DNA of 64,000 bases from Clostridioides difficile_A (GTDB lineage Bacteria > Bacillota > Clostridia > Peptostreptococcales > Peptostreptococcaceae), in the NCBI GenBank assembly GCA_945909635.1, contig OX246690.1, forward strand, positions 3,720,001-3,784,000, read 5' to 3'. Position 1 is the first letter of the stretch. Each line of letters begins with the position of its first letter. Below are positions 55,695 to 64,000 of the stretch, in pieces. A program made the translations under genes and the position numbers. The notes under the pieces are model-generated. The model was given only the letters and a program-made list of their open reading frames with translations. It ran no database searches and had not been told where the DNA came from.

Positions 55695-55774
55695 TATTAA
55701 TACCTCTTTCTCAACATTATACATATATTATACTATATATTCTTTATCTATGACTTAAAGCTTTTTATAATTAA

Positions 55775-56812
55775 TTAAGATATTTTTAAATCTTTGTATC
55801 TTTTTCCTAATGTACTAGAACTTATATCATATTTTTTTGATATTTGTACTTGAGTTATAGGTTGTCCTGCTTCTTTCTTAACATAATATTCAACAGCAGC
55901 TGCCCAACCATTTTCAGCTCCTTTTATATTTTCATGTTTTTTCTTATACTCATTCCAAAACTCTATACAGGCATCTATATTTTCTTCTTCTACATTTTCT
56001 TTAAGAGTATCTAAAACTTTGCACTCTATTTCAGCTAATTCATTTTCTGAATTAACTTTTGTGCCTTTCTTATCTCTTTCTCTCTTTAAGTATTCAGCTA
56101 TACTTGGGTCTAAAAGCTGTTGTATATACTTGTATAGTATATGTGTATGATAAATTAAGAAAGTCTTCATATCCTTGTATAAGTCTTGATATTGATTAAA
56201 TAAATTCATAACATCTTTTAATATTATGTCTTTTACTTCATTTGATATACTTATAGTTACATCTATCAGTATGTTAGTTCCTTCAATATCAACAATTCTA
56301 GCTATCATACAACTTCCGCTTTTAAAACTTCTTAGAAGTTTTACATCTTCTGTATAAAGTTCATTCCCACTTAGACAATCTTTTAAGACGATTCTTCCCA
56401 CAGAAACTTCTTTTACTTCATAAATACTTACATATGATTCAAAGAGACTCTTTAATATCGATACTTCTGATTGACTTAGGTTTGCACCATTTTCTTCAAG
56501 AAAACCAACTGTCATTACCTTTTTATTTTCCATTATATGGTCTTGTATTAAATAAGTATTAAAAAATCTTTCAAATTTTTCATTTACACTATCATTTGGC
56601 ATTATATAAAACATTTCTTTAGCTTTTTCACATTCGTCTTTGAATCTATCCTGTCTTGAATAATCATATAACTTTGAATATAAATCTGTATATTGTTTTT
56701 GTGAAAGTTCAGTTCTTCTGTATGCTCTTTCTGAAACAATATCTTTATTTAAACAACACTTCTTGTATTTTTTGCCACTTCCACAAGGGCATAGCTCATT
56801 TCTCCCTAACAA
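55775..56812 (-). CDS. SEC-C motif protein with C-terminal HTH
   Basis: About 345 residues. The N-terminus has the zinc-binding SEC-C motif RNELCPCGSGKKYKKCC. The middle region is helical and unclassified. The end (QVQISKKYDISSSTLGKRY) resembles a helix-turn-helix. The start is not certain: TTG at 56812 (11 nt after GGGAG) is more likely than GTG 56824, which overlaps the ribosome site. Function unknown; nucleic-acid or protein binding is plausible. Confidence 0.75.
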   Translation of the reverse strand: MLGRNELCPCGSGKKYKKCCLNKDIVSERAYRRTELSQKQYTDLYSKLYDYSRQDRFKDECEKAKEMFYIMPNDSVNEKFERFFNTYLIQDHIMENKKVMTVGFLEENGANLSQSEVSILKSLFESYVSIYEVKEVSVGRIVLKDCLSGNELYTEDVKLLRSFKSGSCMIARIVDIEGTNILIDVTISISNEVKDIILKDVMNLFNQYQDLYKDMKTFLIYHTHILYKYIQQLLDPSIAEYLKRERDKKGTKVNSENELAEIECKVLDTLKENVEEENIDACIEFWNEYKKKHENIKGAENGWAAAVEYYVKKEAGQPITQVQISKKYDISSSTLGKRYKDLKIS

Positions 56813-57064
56813 TATGACTTCCACTCCCTTATTATTAAATTAAAGTACAATTTGTTATTATACCATTTTTTTATTAATCAATCTATAGTATAAATAAATA
56901 TTCTCTTAAATTCACTTATATTTTGGTATAATATATTAACTTTAATTAGGATTTCGATAAAATCACTAACAATCCCTCTTGTAGAAATGGATTATCGTAA
57001 AACTAATTCCTCTATAAAATTTTATTAATTGATAATAGTTTTTTACTTTGTCTATTCTTTTTTG

Positions 57065-57649
57065 TTATATGACTCTAATTGTCATTTTACATTCAACAAT
57101 ATTGTCTTTTTCTTGTTTATATTCATTAGAAATATTTTGAATATCTAAATTACTCGTTTTTAATTTGCTAATTTCTATTTTTTCAAATTTATCATTTAAA
57201 TTTAAATTCTTCATTAAACCTTCTATTTTCAATACATTCTCAAGTTCACCATTAACTTTTATTTCTAAATTAACTTGTTTTTTATTATTATTATCTAAAC
57301 TATTTTCTTGGTTAATATATTCTATATTCACTACATCTTTCAATTTATTTTCTACTAATAACACCATATCTTTATTTGTTTTTTTATCTAAAAATGAATT
57401 ATTAAAATTACTTTTCAATTCTTCATTTCCATTTAATTCAACATTTTCTATATATTTATCATCTTTATAACTATTATCCTTTATTTGATAATTATCTTGC
57501 TTATTTATTTTATTTATTAGATTTTGTTTTTCTTTCTTCAAACTAGTTAAGTTTTGTTCTAATGGACTTAATATTATATTAGTAGCTAATACAATAATTA
57601 ATATTAACAATATTTTAAGTAAATTTTTTTCTCTATTATTTAACCTCAA
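57065..57649 (-). CDS. PilO-like type IV pilus assembly protein
   Basis: 194 residues: short basic N-terminus, one membrane helix (about 10-28), coiled coil (LTSLKKEKQNLINKI), then a C-terminal alpha/beta part. Size and place after PilM- and PilN-like genes fit a PilO-type inner-membrane alignment protein; sequence similarity is weak. TTG start at 57649. Last gene of the pilus operon. Confidence 0.65.
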   Translation of the reverse strand: MRLNNREKNLLKILLILIIVLATNIILSPLEQNLTSLKKEKQNLINKINKQDNYQIKDNSYKDDKYIENVELNGNEELKSNFNNSFLDKKTNKDMVLLVENKLKDVVNIEYINQENSLDNNNKKQVNLEIKVNGELENVLKIEGLMKNLNLNDKFEKIEISKLKTSNLDIQNISNEYKQEKDNIVECKMTIRVI

Positions 57650-57663
57650 AAATAATCACCCAT

Positions 57664-58107
57664 CTAACTTTTTATTCTAAACTTATAGTTATCTCCATCT
57701 CTTACAATACTGTCTATATAATAACCTTTTATGTACTTTATTTTTCTTAGATTATTTAAAACATCTAAATCATTACATACACCTTCCATTTCTAGCTTAT
57801 TTTTATCTATTGATATTTTAGTAATATTATTTATTCCTACAGTTTCATATATTTTTTTTATTTCATTAAATCTTATTTTAGAAAATTTCTCTCTAGTCTT
57901 TTCAGCAACTGGTATAGTCTGTTTTGGCTCATTTATTAAATTATTTTTACTTATATAACTTTTAAGTTCGTTTATAGATTTCACATATATAAACGATTTA
58001 AATAAAACACATGTTAAAATTAAGACTATTACTGCTTTATATACCTTATTATAAGGTTTAATTTCTTTTAATCCATTGAGAAAGTTTATAGTTTTACAAG
58101 ATTTCAT
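57664..58107 (-). CDS. PilN-like type IV pilus assembly protein
   Basis: 147 residues: short cytoplasmic N-terminus, one membrane helix (about 24-42), then an extracytoplasmic region. ATG starts immediately after the stop of the PilM-like gene. Assigned as PilN by order and topology rather than by strong motif. Confidence 0.65.
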   Translation of the reverse strand: MKSCKTINFLNGLKEIKPYNKVYKAVIVLILTCVLFKSFIYVKSINELKSYISKNNLINEPKQTIPVAEKTREKFSKIRFNEIKKIYETVGINNITKISIDKNKLEMEGVCNDLDVLNNLRKIKYIKGYYIDSIVRDGDNYKFRIKS

Positions 58108-58980
58108 TTAAACAATCATTCCTATATTACTTATATAATTTATACTACTATTTTCTAAATTTCTATCAAAATTATTTTCTATCTTTACTTTATCTTTTAA
58201 TTTCAATGGACTTATTTCTATATACCTGTCTTTATCTTCAAAGTATTCTTCAATAAAATTATTTTCTATTCCATAGTAATAAACACACTTAAAACTACTT
58301 AATAGCTTCTTTACTGATTCATAGGATTTTATTTCTTTTGATAGTAAATAAGTCTCTTCTATCTTTTTACCTCTTGTTATATTTATAATGAACTGATTTT
58401 TTTTACACTCTATAAAAACTCCTTCTTCTAAAAAATTCTCTATCAAGTCTAGGTTTATGAGTTTTTGTAATATATCAAAATTTATATTTATAGCTTTTGG
58501 GTTCAAGTTTAGATTTGTTGAAATGCTCTTAATTAATTGAATAATAATCTTTGGAAAAAGAATTACTTGTATATTTAATTTATCATGACTAGAATTTATA
58601 ACTTTATATTTTATTGAATAGTCGTTTATATTTATTGGAATGTATTGTGTTATTTCAAATTCAATCATATTTAATATATCTCTTTTTTTCTTAGTATCTA
58701 GAATTTCAATATTTCTAATTACTATATCTTGAGTTTGAATATTAAAGTATAAATTTTTATATGATATTTTTAATTTACCTATCTCCTCTTTTACAAATCT
58801 AACTACATCTTCTATATATCTAACCTTAATAACATCTTTGCTATCGTTTTTTATATTAAAATTTATTTCTTTTGTAATTGATTTATCTATAAAAATTTTT
58901 TTGTGATTTTTTCTTAAAAATACAATCCTTATATAATCATCATTTATCTCTAAATTTAAAATTTTTTTAATTATAACCAT
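58108..58980 (-). CDS. PilM-like protein of the second type IV pilus cluster
   Basis: 290 residues, shorter than PilM of Gram-negatives (about 350), with N-terminal LNLEINDDYIRIVF and EFEITQYIPININDY reminiscent of the PilM/FtsA-like actin fold (Q/EYIP motif). No classic ATP motif could be pinned down. Start odd: the ATG at 58980 follows GGAG with no spacer, so initiation may be coupled to upstream pilA2 or use another codon. Links PilN and PilB in the cytoplasm. Confidence 0.68.
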   Translation of the reverse strand: MVIIKKILNLEINDDYIRIVFLRKNHKKIFIDKSITKEINFNIKNDSKDVIKVRYIEDVVRFVKEEIGKLKISYKNLYFNIQTQDIVIRNIEILDTKKKRDILNMIEFEITQYIPININDYSIKYKVINSSHDKLNIQVILFPKIIIQLIKSISTNLNLNPKAININFDILQKLINLDLIENFLEEGVFIECKKNQFIINITRGKKIEETYLLSKEIKSYESVKKLLSSFKCVYYYGIENNFIEEYFEDKDRYIEISPLKLKDKVKIENNFDRNLENSSINYISNIGMIV

Positions 58981-59019
58981 CTCCTTTAATTAAGCTATAA
59001 AAATGCATATATAAAAATA

Positions 59020-59370
59020 CTACTTAGGATAAAATTGTTTAGAGTTTACATTTACACTTATATCTGCACCACTATCACTTATAACAAGTTCAAATTTGCC
59101 AGATGTACTTTGAGGAACTGGAACAGTATTCAAATACCCTTTTTCCTTTAGAGATTCTACGCTTAAAGATTGTGTTATGTTTTCATCATCATTAATAGCC
59201 ATGCTCGCTGCTGTTACTATGTTGGCAGCATTTGTATAATCTGCATTTAGTTTTGCACTCTCTTGAACCTTACTGTACTTAACTAATGCTATACTAGATA
59301 TAACACCTAAAATTGTTACTACTACAATCATTTCAACAAGTGTAAATCCCTTTCGTTTTTTATTTATCAA
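59020..59370 (-). CDS. pilA2: Type IV pilin-like protein PilA2
   Basis: 116 residues. Class III leader MINKKRKG cleaved before FTLVEMIVVV, with Glu5 of the mature pilin present, then the long N-terminal helix and a small C-terminal domain. TTG start (59370) with AAGGAGAG 9 nt upstream. Needs prepilin peptidase PilD, not encoded here. Corresponds to the second T4P cluster of C. difficile. Confidence 0.88.
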   Translation of the reverse strand: MINKKRKGFTLVEMIVVVTILGVISSIALVKYSKVQESAKLNADYTNAANIVTAASMAINDDENITQSLSVESLKEKGYLNTVPVPQSTSGKFELVISDSGADISVNVNSKQFYPK

Positions 59371-59421
59371 TTAAATATTCTCTCCTTTTAAAAATTTTAT
59401 TAGATAAAATTTATTTTTTTC

Positions 59422-60507
59422 TTAAAAACTAGTAACTGCATCGAACATGGGAATAACCATAGATAAAATAAAAATTCCGATAATTAATCCCATAAATATA
59501 ATTAAAATAGGTTCTATAAATTTCATTATTTGCTCTATTTTATTATTTAATTCACTTTCATAGAATTTATTTATTACATCTAAGCTTTTATCTAGTTTTC
59601 CACTTTCTTCTCCTGTATTTGTCATTGAAATAAATAATTTAGGAAAGATATTTGCTAAATTCAAAGACTTACCTATACTATTTCCCTTTTTTATATAGTT
59701 ATTGGAAATATTTAATCTTTCACAAATAAATTCATTATCTACAACACTTGCTGACATTTCTATAGCTTCCACTATTTGTATTCCACTACTAATTAAAATA
59801 GATAAAGCTCTAGAAAATCTGGTTGTAACTACTAACTGATTAATTTTTCTTACAAAAGGCATTTTAAATTTCAGAGAATTAATCAATTTTTTTACATTAT
59901 CATTTGTTCTAAAAAAATAAACAGTTGCTATTAAAAATAATAAAAAACTAAGCATAAGATAACCTATGTTATTTGTAACTATTGTGGATATTCCTATTAA
60001 AACTCTTGTTATCAAAGGTGGTTCAATTCCATTACTTGCAAAAACCACCTGAAAATTAGGTATTACAAATATGAATATAAATATCATTGACATGATAGAT
60101 AATGCTATGAGTATTATTGGATAGATTGAAATATTTATTATTTTCATTTTTAATTTGTATTCTTTATCATAATAATTAGATAAATCATTCATTATTATAT
60201 CTAGGCTTCCACTAGTTTCCCCTGCTCTTATCATGCTTATAAAGAATTTAGAAAATGTACCTGTTACCTGAAATGAATCTGCTATTGAGTTACCTTTTTG
60301 GATGTGATTTGATACTATATTAAGCAAATTTCTTACTTTTTTACTAGACTGACCCTCAATGACTTCAAATATCTTTGTAATTTCACATCCAGATTCTAAT
60401 AATATACCTATCTCTTTGCAAATTACTCTAACTTCTTTATCACTAATTCTATTTAATATTAAATAAAATTTCTCTAAATTATAAAATATACTTTTAGACA
60501 ATCTCAT
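59422..60507 (-). CDS. pilC2: PilC2, type IV pilus inner-membrane platform protein
   Basis: 361 residues with two T2SSF domains (about 25-150, 225-350), three membrane helices, FFISMIRAGETSGSLD and FISMTNTGEESGKLD-like motifs. Shorter than the usual ~400. Platform through which PilB drives pilus assembly. ATG with AAGGAATT. Confidence 0.9.
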   Translation of the reverse strand: MRLSKSIFYNLEKFYLILNRISDKEVRVICKEIGILLESGCEITKIFEVIEGQSSKKVRNLLNIVSNHIQKGNSIADSFQVTGTFSKFFISMIRAGETSGSLDIIMNDLSNYYDKEYKLKMKIINISIYPIILIALSIMSMIFIFIFVIPNFQVVFASNGIEPPLITRVLIGISTIVTNNIGYLMLSFLLFLIATVYFFRTNDNVKKLINSLKFKMPFVRKINQLVVTTRFSRALSILISSGIQIVEAIEMSASVVDNEFICERLNISNNYIKKGNSIGKSLNLANIFPKLFISMTNTGEESGKLDKSLDVINKFYESELNNKIEQIMKFIEPILIIFMGLIIGIFILSMVIPMFDAVTSF

Positions 60508-60658
60508 GTACTATAATTCCTTCCAAATTATATTAGTTGCAATTAAATAAACACAATATTTTTTAATTTAATACATTTAATTTTGTCTAACTTAAATATA
60601 AGTTATGTTCAAACATTTTAATTAAAGTAAATTAAATGAAGTTAACTATATAATTCAA

Positions 60659-62038
60659 TTAAATCATTTCATTTACTACTAAACATTCTTCTAATGTTGT
60701 TATTTTTTCATTTATTAGTCTTTTACAACTATCTTCAAATGTTATCATTCCATTTTTTTGTGCCACTTCTTTAATACTACTAGAATCATCTATATTTCTT
60801 ATACATGTTTTTATGTCATCATTTACTTCTAGTATTTCATAAATTGCTGTTCTTCCAAAATACCCTTTGTCATTACATCTTTCACAACCTACAGCTACTT
60901 TAGTATTTACATCTCCACTAAAATTGTCTTTTATCATAATCTCATGACTACAATGATTACAAACTTTTCTAACCAGTTTTTGAGAGATAACACCTATAAG
61001 AGATGCATTTAAAAGATATGGTGGTATTTGCATTTCTAATAATCTAGCTATAGAAGACACTGCATCATTAGTGTGCAAAGTACTTATAACTAAATGACCT
61101 GTTATAGCTGCTCTTACTGCTATTTTAGCTGTTTCTGCATCTCTTATTTCTCCGACCATTATTATATCTGGGTCTTGTCTTAATATTGCTCTAAGACCCA
61201 CCTCAAAACTTAATCCTATTTTTGAATTTACTTGTATCTGACTTATTCCATCCATCTTATACTCTACTGGATTTTCTATGGTCATTATATTTTTATTTAT
61301 ACCTTTTAAATCATTTAATAAGGAATATACTGTTGTAGTCTTTCCGCTGCCTGTAGGGCCTGTCACTAGTAATATTCCTGCTCTTTTACTTATTATATTA
61401 CTTATAGACTTTATTGCTTCCTCTGAAAAGCCCAGTTCTAGCTTATCTTTTAAGAAAGTATCTCTATTAAGTATTCTTAAAACAATTTTTTCACCATATA
61501 CAGTTGGTATTGATGAAACTCTAATATCAATTAGGTCACCTCCCAACTTTATATCTACTCTACCATCTTGTGGAAGTCTTTTTTCCGTTATATCCATTGA
61601 GGCCTTTAATTTCACTACAGTAGATAATGATGGATATATATCGATTAAAAACTTTGATACTTCTTTTAATTCTCCATCTACCCTCATTCTCACTATTAAA
61701 TGCTTTTCAAATGGCTCTATATGTATATCACTTGCATTTTCTTTTATAGCTTTTTCTAAAAGATTTTCAAATAATTTTTTTGCATAATCTTCATCAAGTT
61801 CAAAGTTATTGTAATATTTATCAATCTTCTCACTTATAAGTTCTTTTTTCTCTTTTTTCAATATAATTTCTTTACCTGTAGCCAATCTCAAATCCTGTAT
61901 GGCATATATATCTTCATCTTCTATTTCTACTACTAAATTATCATCTTGAAATTCTACTGGAAATACATTATATTTTTTTGCAAGCTTTTCTGGTATTAAC
62001 ATTGGTAAACTGCTTTCCTCTAATATAATCTTAATCAC
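60659..62038 (-). CDS. pilB2: PilB2, pilus assembly ATPase
   Basis: 459 residues. N-terminal MshE-N-like domain (about 1-60), then a GspE core: Walker A GPTGSGKTTT, Asp box IENPVEY, Walker B IIMVGEIRDAET, His box HLVISTLHTND, zinc tetracysteine (CNHC and CERC). Shorter than full PilB (about 560), lacking part of the N-terminus. GTG start overlapping the stop of the DUF881 gene (8 nt), so coupled. MshE-N domains can bind c-di-GMP, which would add another link to this messenger (inference). Confidence 0.92.
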   Translation of the reverse strand: MIKIILEESSLPMLIPEKLAKKYNVFPVEFQDDNLVVEIEDEDIYAIQDLRLATGKEIILKKEKKELISEKIDKYYNNFELDEDYAKKLFENLLEKAIKENASDIHIEPFEKHLIVRMRVDGELKEVSKFLIDIYPSLSTVVKLKASMDITEKRLPQDGRVDIKLGGDLIDIRVSSIPTVYGEKIVLRILNRDTFLKDKLELGFSEEAIKSISNIISKRAGILLVTGPTGSGKTTTVYSLLNDLKGINKNIMTIENPVEYKMDGISQIQVNSKIGLSFEVGLRAILRQDPDIIMVGEIRDAETAKIAVRAAITGHLVISTLHTNDAVSSIARLLEMQIPPYLLNASLIGVISQKLVRKVCNHCSHEIMIKDNFSGDVNTKVAVGCERCNDKGYFGRTAIYEILEVNDDIKTCIRNIDDSSSIKEVAQKNGMITFEDSCKRLINEKITTLEECLVVNEMI

Positions 62039-62711
62039 CCTTTATATACTTTAATTTATTAGGTATATTCATTTTTTTCATAGAGATATTTTCTTCAGTT
62101 TTTATACTTACTTTCATTGGATAAGTAGTTTGTATACTGTCTAAATATTCACTGCCTTTATCCACATAATCAGAGAGTTTATCCTTATCCCCAATGCATT
62201 TTATTTCATAAGGTTGTGCTACAGGAACTCCATTTATATTTATATGGCTTCCTGCAAGTACAACTTCTGAATACTGATTGATTCTTTGGCCATTTATTTC
62301 TATGTATTTTGCTCCATTTACTTTTAGTTCATTTACAACTTTTACAAGTATTTTATTATAGTCTATACTATTTGCTATATTCCCTGTTTTTTCATCTATA
62401 GCATCTATACTTACTATTATTCCACTGCCCTTTACATCTGAATATGATAGATTTTCTCTAAGAGCTTCTATTTCTGAGATTTCTTTAGAATTTTTTTGAT
62501 TACTTTTCATTGAATCAATTTCTTTATCTAATTTATCCTTTTCCTTTTTTAATTCCTTTATAGACTTTCCTGTCAATTTTATTTCTTTTCTTATTGACTT
62601 ATCTTTACTTGTATAAACTGTTTCTTCATTACTATAATCTCTAAATATGGTTCCAACAAGTATACCTAAAATAGTACTCGCTAGTATTATAAACACATAT
62701 GGTTTTTTCAT
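62031..62711 (-). CDS. DUF881 family membrane protein
   Basis: 226 residues: N-terminal helix (about 5-22), coiled coil (about 45-85), then DUF881 domain with GSGIIVSIDA and LKVNGAKYIEINGQRI. Such proteins have unknown function and usually stand in cell-wall/division or pilus gene contexts. Overlaps pilB2 by 8 nt and opens this operon. Confidence 0.82.
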   Translation of the reverse strand: MKKPYVFIILASTILGILVGTIFRDYSNEETVYTSKDKSIRKEIKLTGKSIKELKKEKDKLDKEIDSMKSNQKNSKEISEIEALRENLSYSDVKGSGIIVSIDAIDEKTGNIANSIDYNKILVKVVNELKVNGAKYIEINGQRINQYSEVVLAGSHININGVPVAQPYEIKCIGDKDKLSDYVDKGSEYLDSIQTTYPMKVSIKTEENISMKKMNIPNKLKYIKGD

Positions 62712-62853
62712 ACTGTATTGCTCCTTACAAATTTATTTTTATATGATAATTTTCTTTAATTAAACCTTGAGCCTTTATATATATTTATTATATCAAACTT
62801 ATATATTAAAATTCATCTTTAGTATATAATATCATACATCAAAAAAAGCAAAA

Positions 62854-62876
62854 TGGCATAGCTTCACAGCTACACC
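62854..62876 (-). terminator. Terminator of the two-P-loop ATPase gene
   Basis: Minus strand TGGTGTAGCT / AGCTATGCCA stem (two G-U pairs), then TTTTGCTTTTTTT. Confidence 0.8.
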
Positions 62877-62929
62877 AATTTACTAAAAGTTATATTTTAT
62901 AATTATCATCTGATTTAAGATATATATTC

Positions 62930-64000
62930 TTATACATTTTTCTCATATTTTGAAATTCTATTAACTAGTTTATCTCTTAATTTTCCAACTTCATCAAATC
63001 TCATATTAGGGATATAATAACTTTCTATAATATCATGTTTAGACTTCGCTCTCTTAAGATTTAATACAGCCCAACAAATTAAATCATCCAAAACTTTCTC
63101 ATCAAATTTAATATCTTCTTCATATTTAAGTAATTTTTCTCTATTTAGAAATTGATTTAAATTAATGGTTTCCTCTTCTTTAAAAGTTGCGCTTGTAGTT
63201 ATACCAATATCTAAGTCAGTCAATAGTACAGTCTCAACTTTTTCTGGTATAAGTGGATAATGATAAACTTCTACATTTAAACCTTTTTCAATAGCTTTCT
63301 TATACACTTTGTTTAATAATGTAGTTTTTCCAGTGCCTATTTCACCATCTAAATAATAAACCTTATTTACATCTTTTAATATGTTTTCTGTATAATCTAA
63401 ACATCCTACAGGAGTTATAGCTGAACCAAATAAATGCTTCTCTCTTTTCAAATTTCCTGTGCTTTCAACTCCATCAAACAATTTTTTAATAAATTCTTCT
63501 GTAACTAGATTCACTTTACCATAATCCATACAATCAGAATATTTTTCCTCTATATCTCTAAAGATTGGTTCTGATGCTTTTAAAAATTTAAACGCTCTTT
63601 TAAATGCATTACTAATATCCTTATCGTATCCCGATATTTCTTGTCTATTTTTTTCCAACTCTTCTGTGTTCCAGTAATCACCTAAATTAATTATCTCGTC
63701 CAAAGCTCCTGGTAACTTTGGGTCCATAGTGTGTGGAGCAGTTGCATCCATAAGTACCACGCCTAATTCCTTTATAACTACACCGTCCAATGAACTTGGG
63801 TCAGAAGGACAGTTATATAATTCAATATCATATCCTCTACTTAAAAATTCTTTATAAATTTTTTTCATAAGTGAGGATTTTCCTACTCCAGGACCACCCT
63901 TTAAACAAAAAACCCTTTTTACATTTTCAGGAATTATATATTCAAAAAAAGAATATGAGCCTTGTGATGTGTTTCCACCTGGAAATGCCTTCTTTACCTT
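62930..64000 (-). CDS. ATPase with two P-loops (PRK06851-like), 5' end beyond window
   Basis: At least 356 residues; the reading frame runs from the window end (64000) without a stop or an obvious start, so the N-terminus is missing. First P-loop GGPGVGKSS near position 63890, second DGEIGTGKTT at about 63350. The ATG at 63868 would remove the first P-loop and is probably not the true start. Families of this kind are annotated as hypothetical ATPases in clostridia and bacilli. Function not known. Ends at a good terminator. Confidence 0.78.
   Translation of the reverse strand, partial: KVKKAFPGGNTSQGSYSFFEYIIPENVKRVFCLKGGPGVGKSSLMKKIYKEFLSRGYDIELYNCPSDPSSLDGVVIKELGVVLMDATAPHTMDPKLPGALDEIINLGDYWNTEELEKNRQEISGYDKDISNAFKRAFKFLKASEPIFRDIEEKYSDCMDYGKVNLVTEEFIKKLFDGVESTGNLKREKHLFGSAITPVGCLDYTENILKDVNKVYYLDGEIGTGKTTLLNKVYKKAIEKGLNVEVYHYPLIPEKVETVLLTDLDIGITTSATFKEEETINLNQFLNREKLLKYEEDIKFDEKVLDDLICWAVLNLKRAKSKHDIIESYYIPNMRFDEVGKLRDKLVNRISKYEKNV

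Noticed and set aside
61278..61787. 169-residue plus-strand ORF opposite pilB2
   Set aside because: Antisense to conserved ATPase motifs; no ribosome site.

Overview
The window is about 30% GC and almost fully coding. It matches a stretch of the Clostridioides difficile chromosome: the Stickland proline reductase genes (prdC, prdR, start of prdA), the cmrRST phase-variable signalling operon, hydroxyproline dehydratase hypD, a second type IV pilus cluster, an SPKTG-anchored surface protein and sspB occur in an order I recall from that species. No tRNA, rRNA, CRISPR array, prophage or insertion sequence was seen. Most genes lie on the minus strand. Gene names come from protein motifs and recalled knowledge of the species; no database search was run.

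Layout. Positions 1-7567 hold the proline reductase region: the start of prdA, a separate 145-residue copy of the PrdA N-terminus in front of it, the sigma-54 activator PrdR, and PrdC. Both transcription units have textbook sigma-54 promoters and upstream GTGTC-N8-RACAC palindromes that are probably PrdR sites. Between prdR and prdC lies a large thioester-adhesin-like wall protein behind a class II c-di-GMP riboswitch; the group I intron described at this place in strain 630 is absent. Positions 7600-20000 carry a deacetylase, the spore protein SspB, small conserved genes, FolC, a cytoplasmic subtilase, the AzlCD amino acid exporter, an orphan LytTR regulator and ValS with its T-box leader.

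Positions 20000-32300 carry a second deacetylase, an [FeFe] hydrogenase-like protein, an ArAE-type membrane protein and the phosphate uptake genes. The pst genes are split: pstS stands apart from pstC-pstA-pstB-phoU, and cmrR-cmrS-cmrT lies between them. Each pst unit has its own four-repeat PhoP-type box. The cmr leader combines a sigma-A promoter, a c-di-GMP-II riboswitch with terminator, and a 246-bp invertible segment (the cmr switch) holding a strong promoter that here points away from cmrR.

Positions 32300-50000 hold PepF, MgtC, a Spo0E-like phosphatase, a Gx transporter-type protein, Fur-regulated FeoAB, a TetR regulator with an operator cluster, a 1213-residue GGDEF/EAL protein, ProC, HypD with its activase, and HtrA. 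HypD and ProC turn trans-4-hydroxyproline into proline, which the Prd system at the left end reduces. Positions 50000-64000 carry Pgi, a Na/Pi transporter, an FAD protein, small unknown genes, a type IV pilus/type II secretion-like operon (PilB, PilC, pilin, PilM/N/O-like and DUF881 proteins; no PilT or prepilin peptidase here), and a two-P-loop ATPase cut by the window end. c-di-GMP is the recurring theme: two riboswitches, one double-domain turnover protein, CmrRST and pili.
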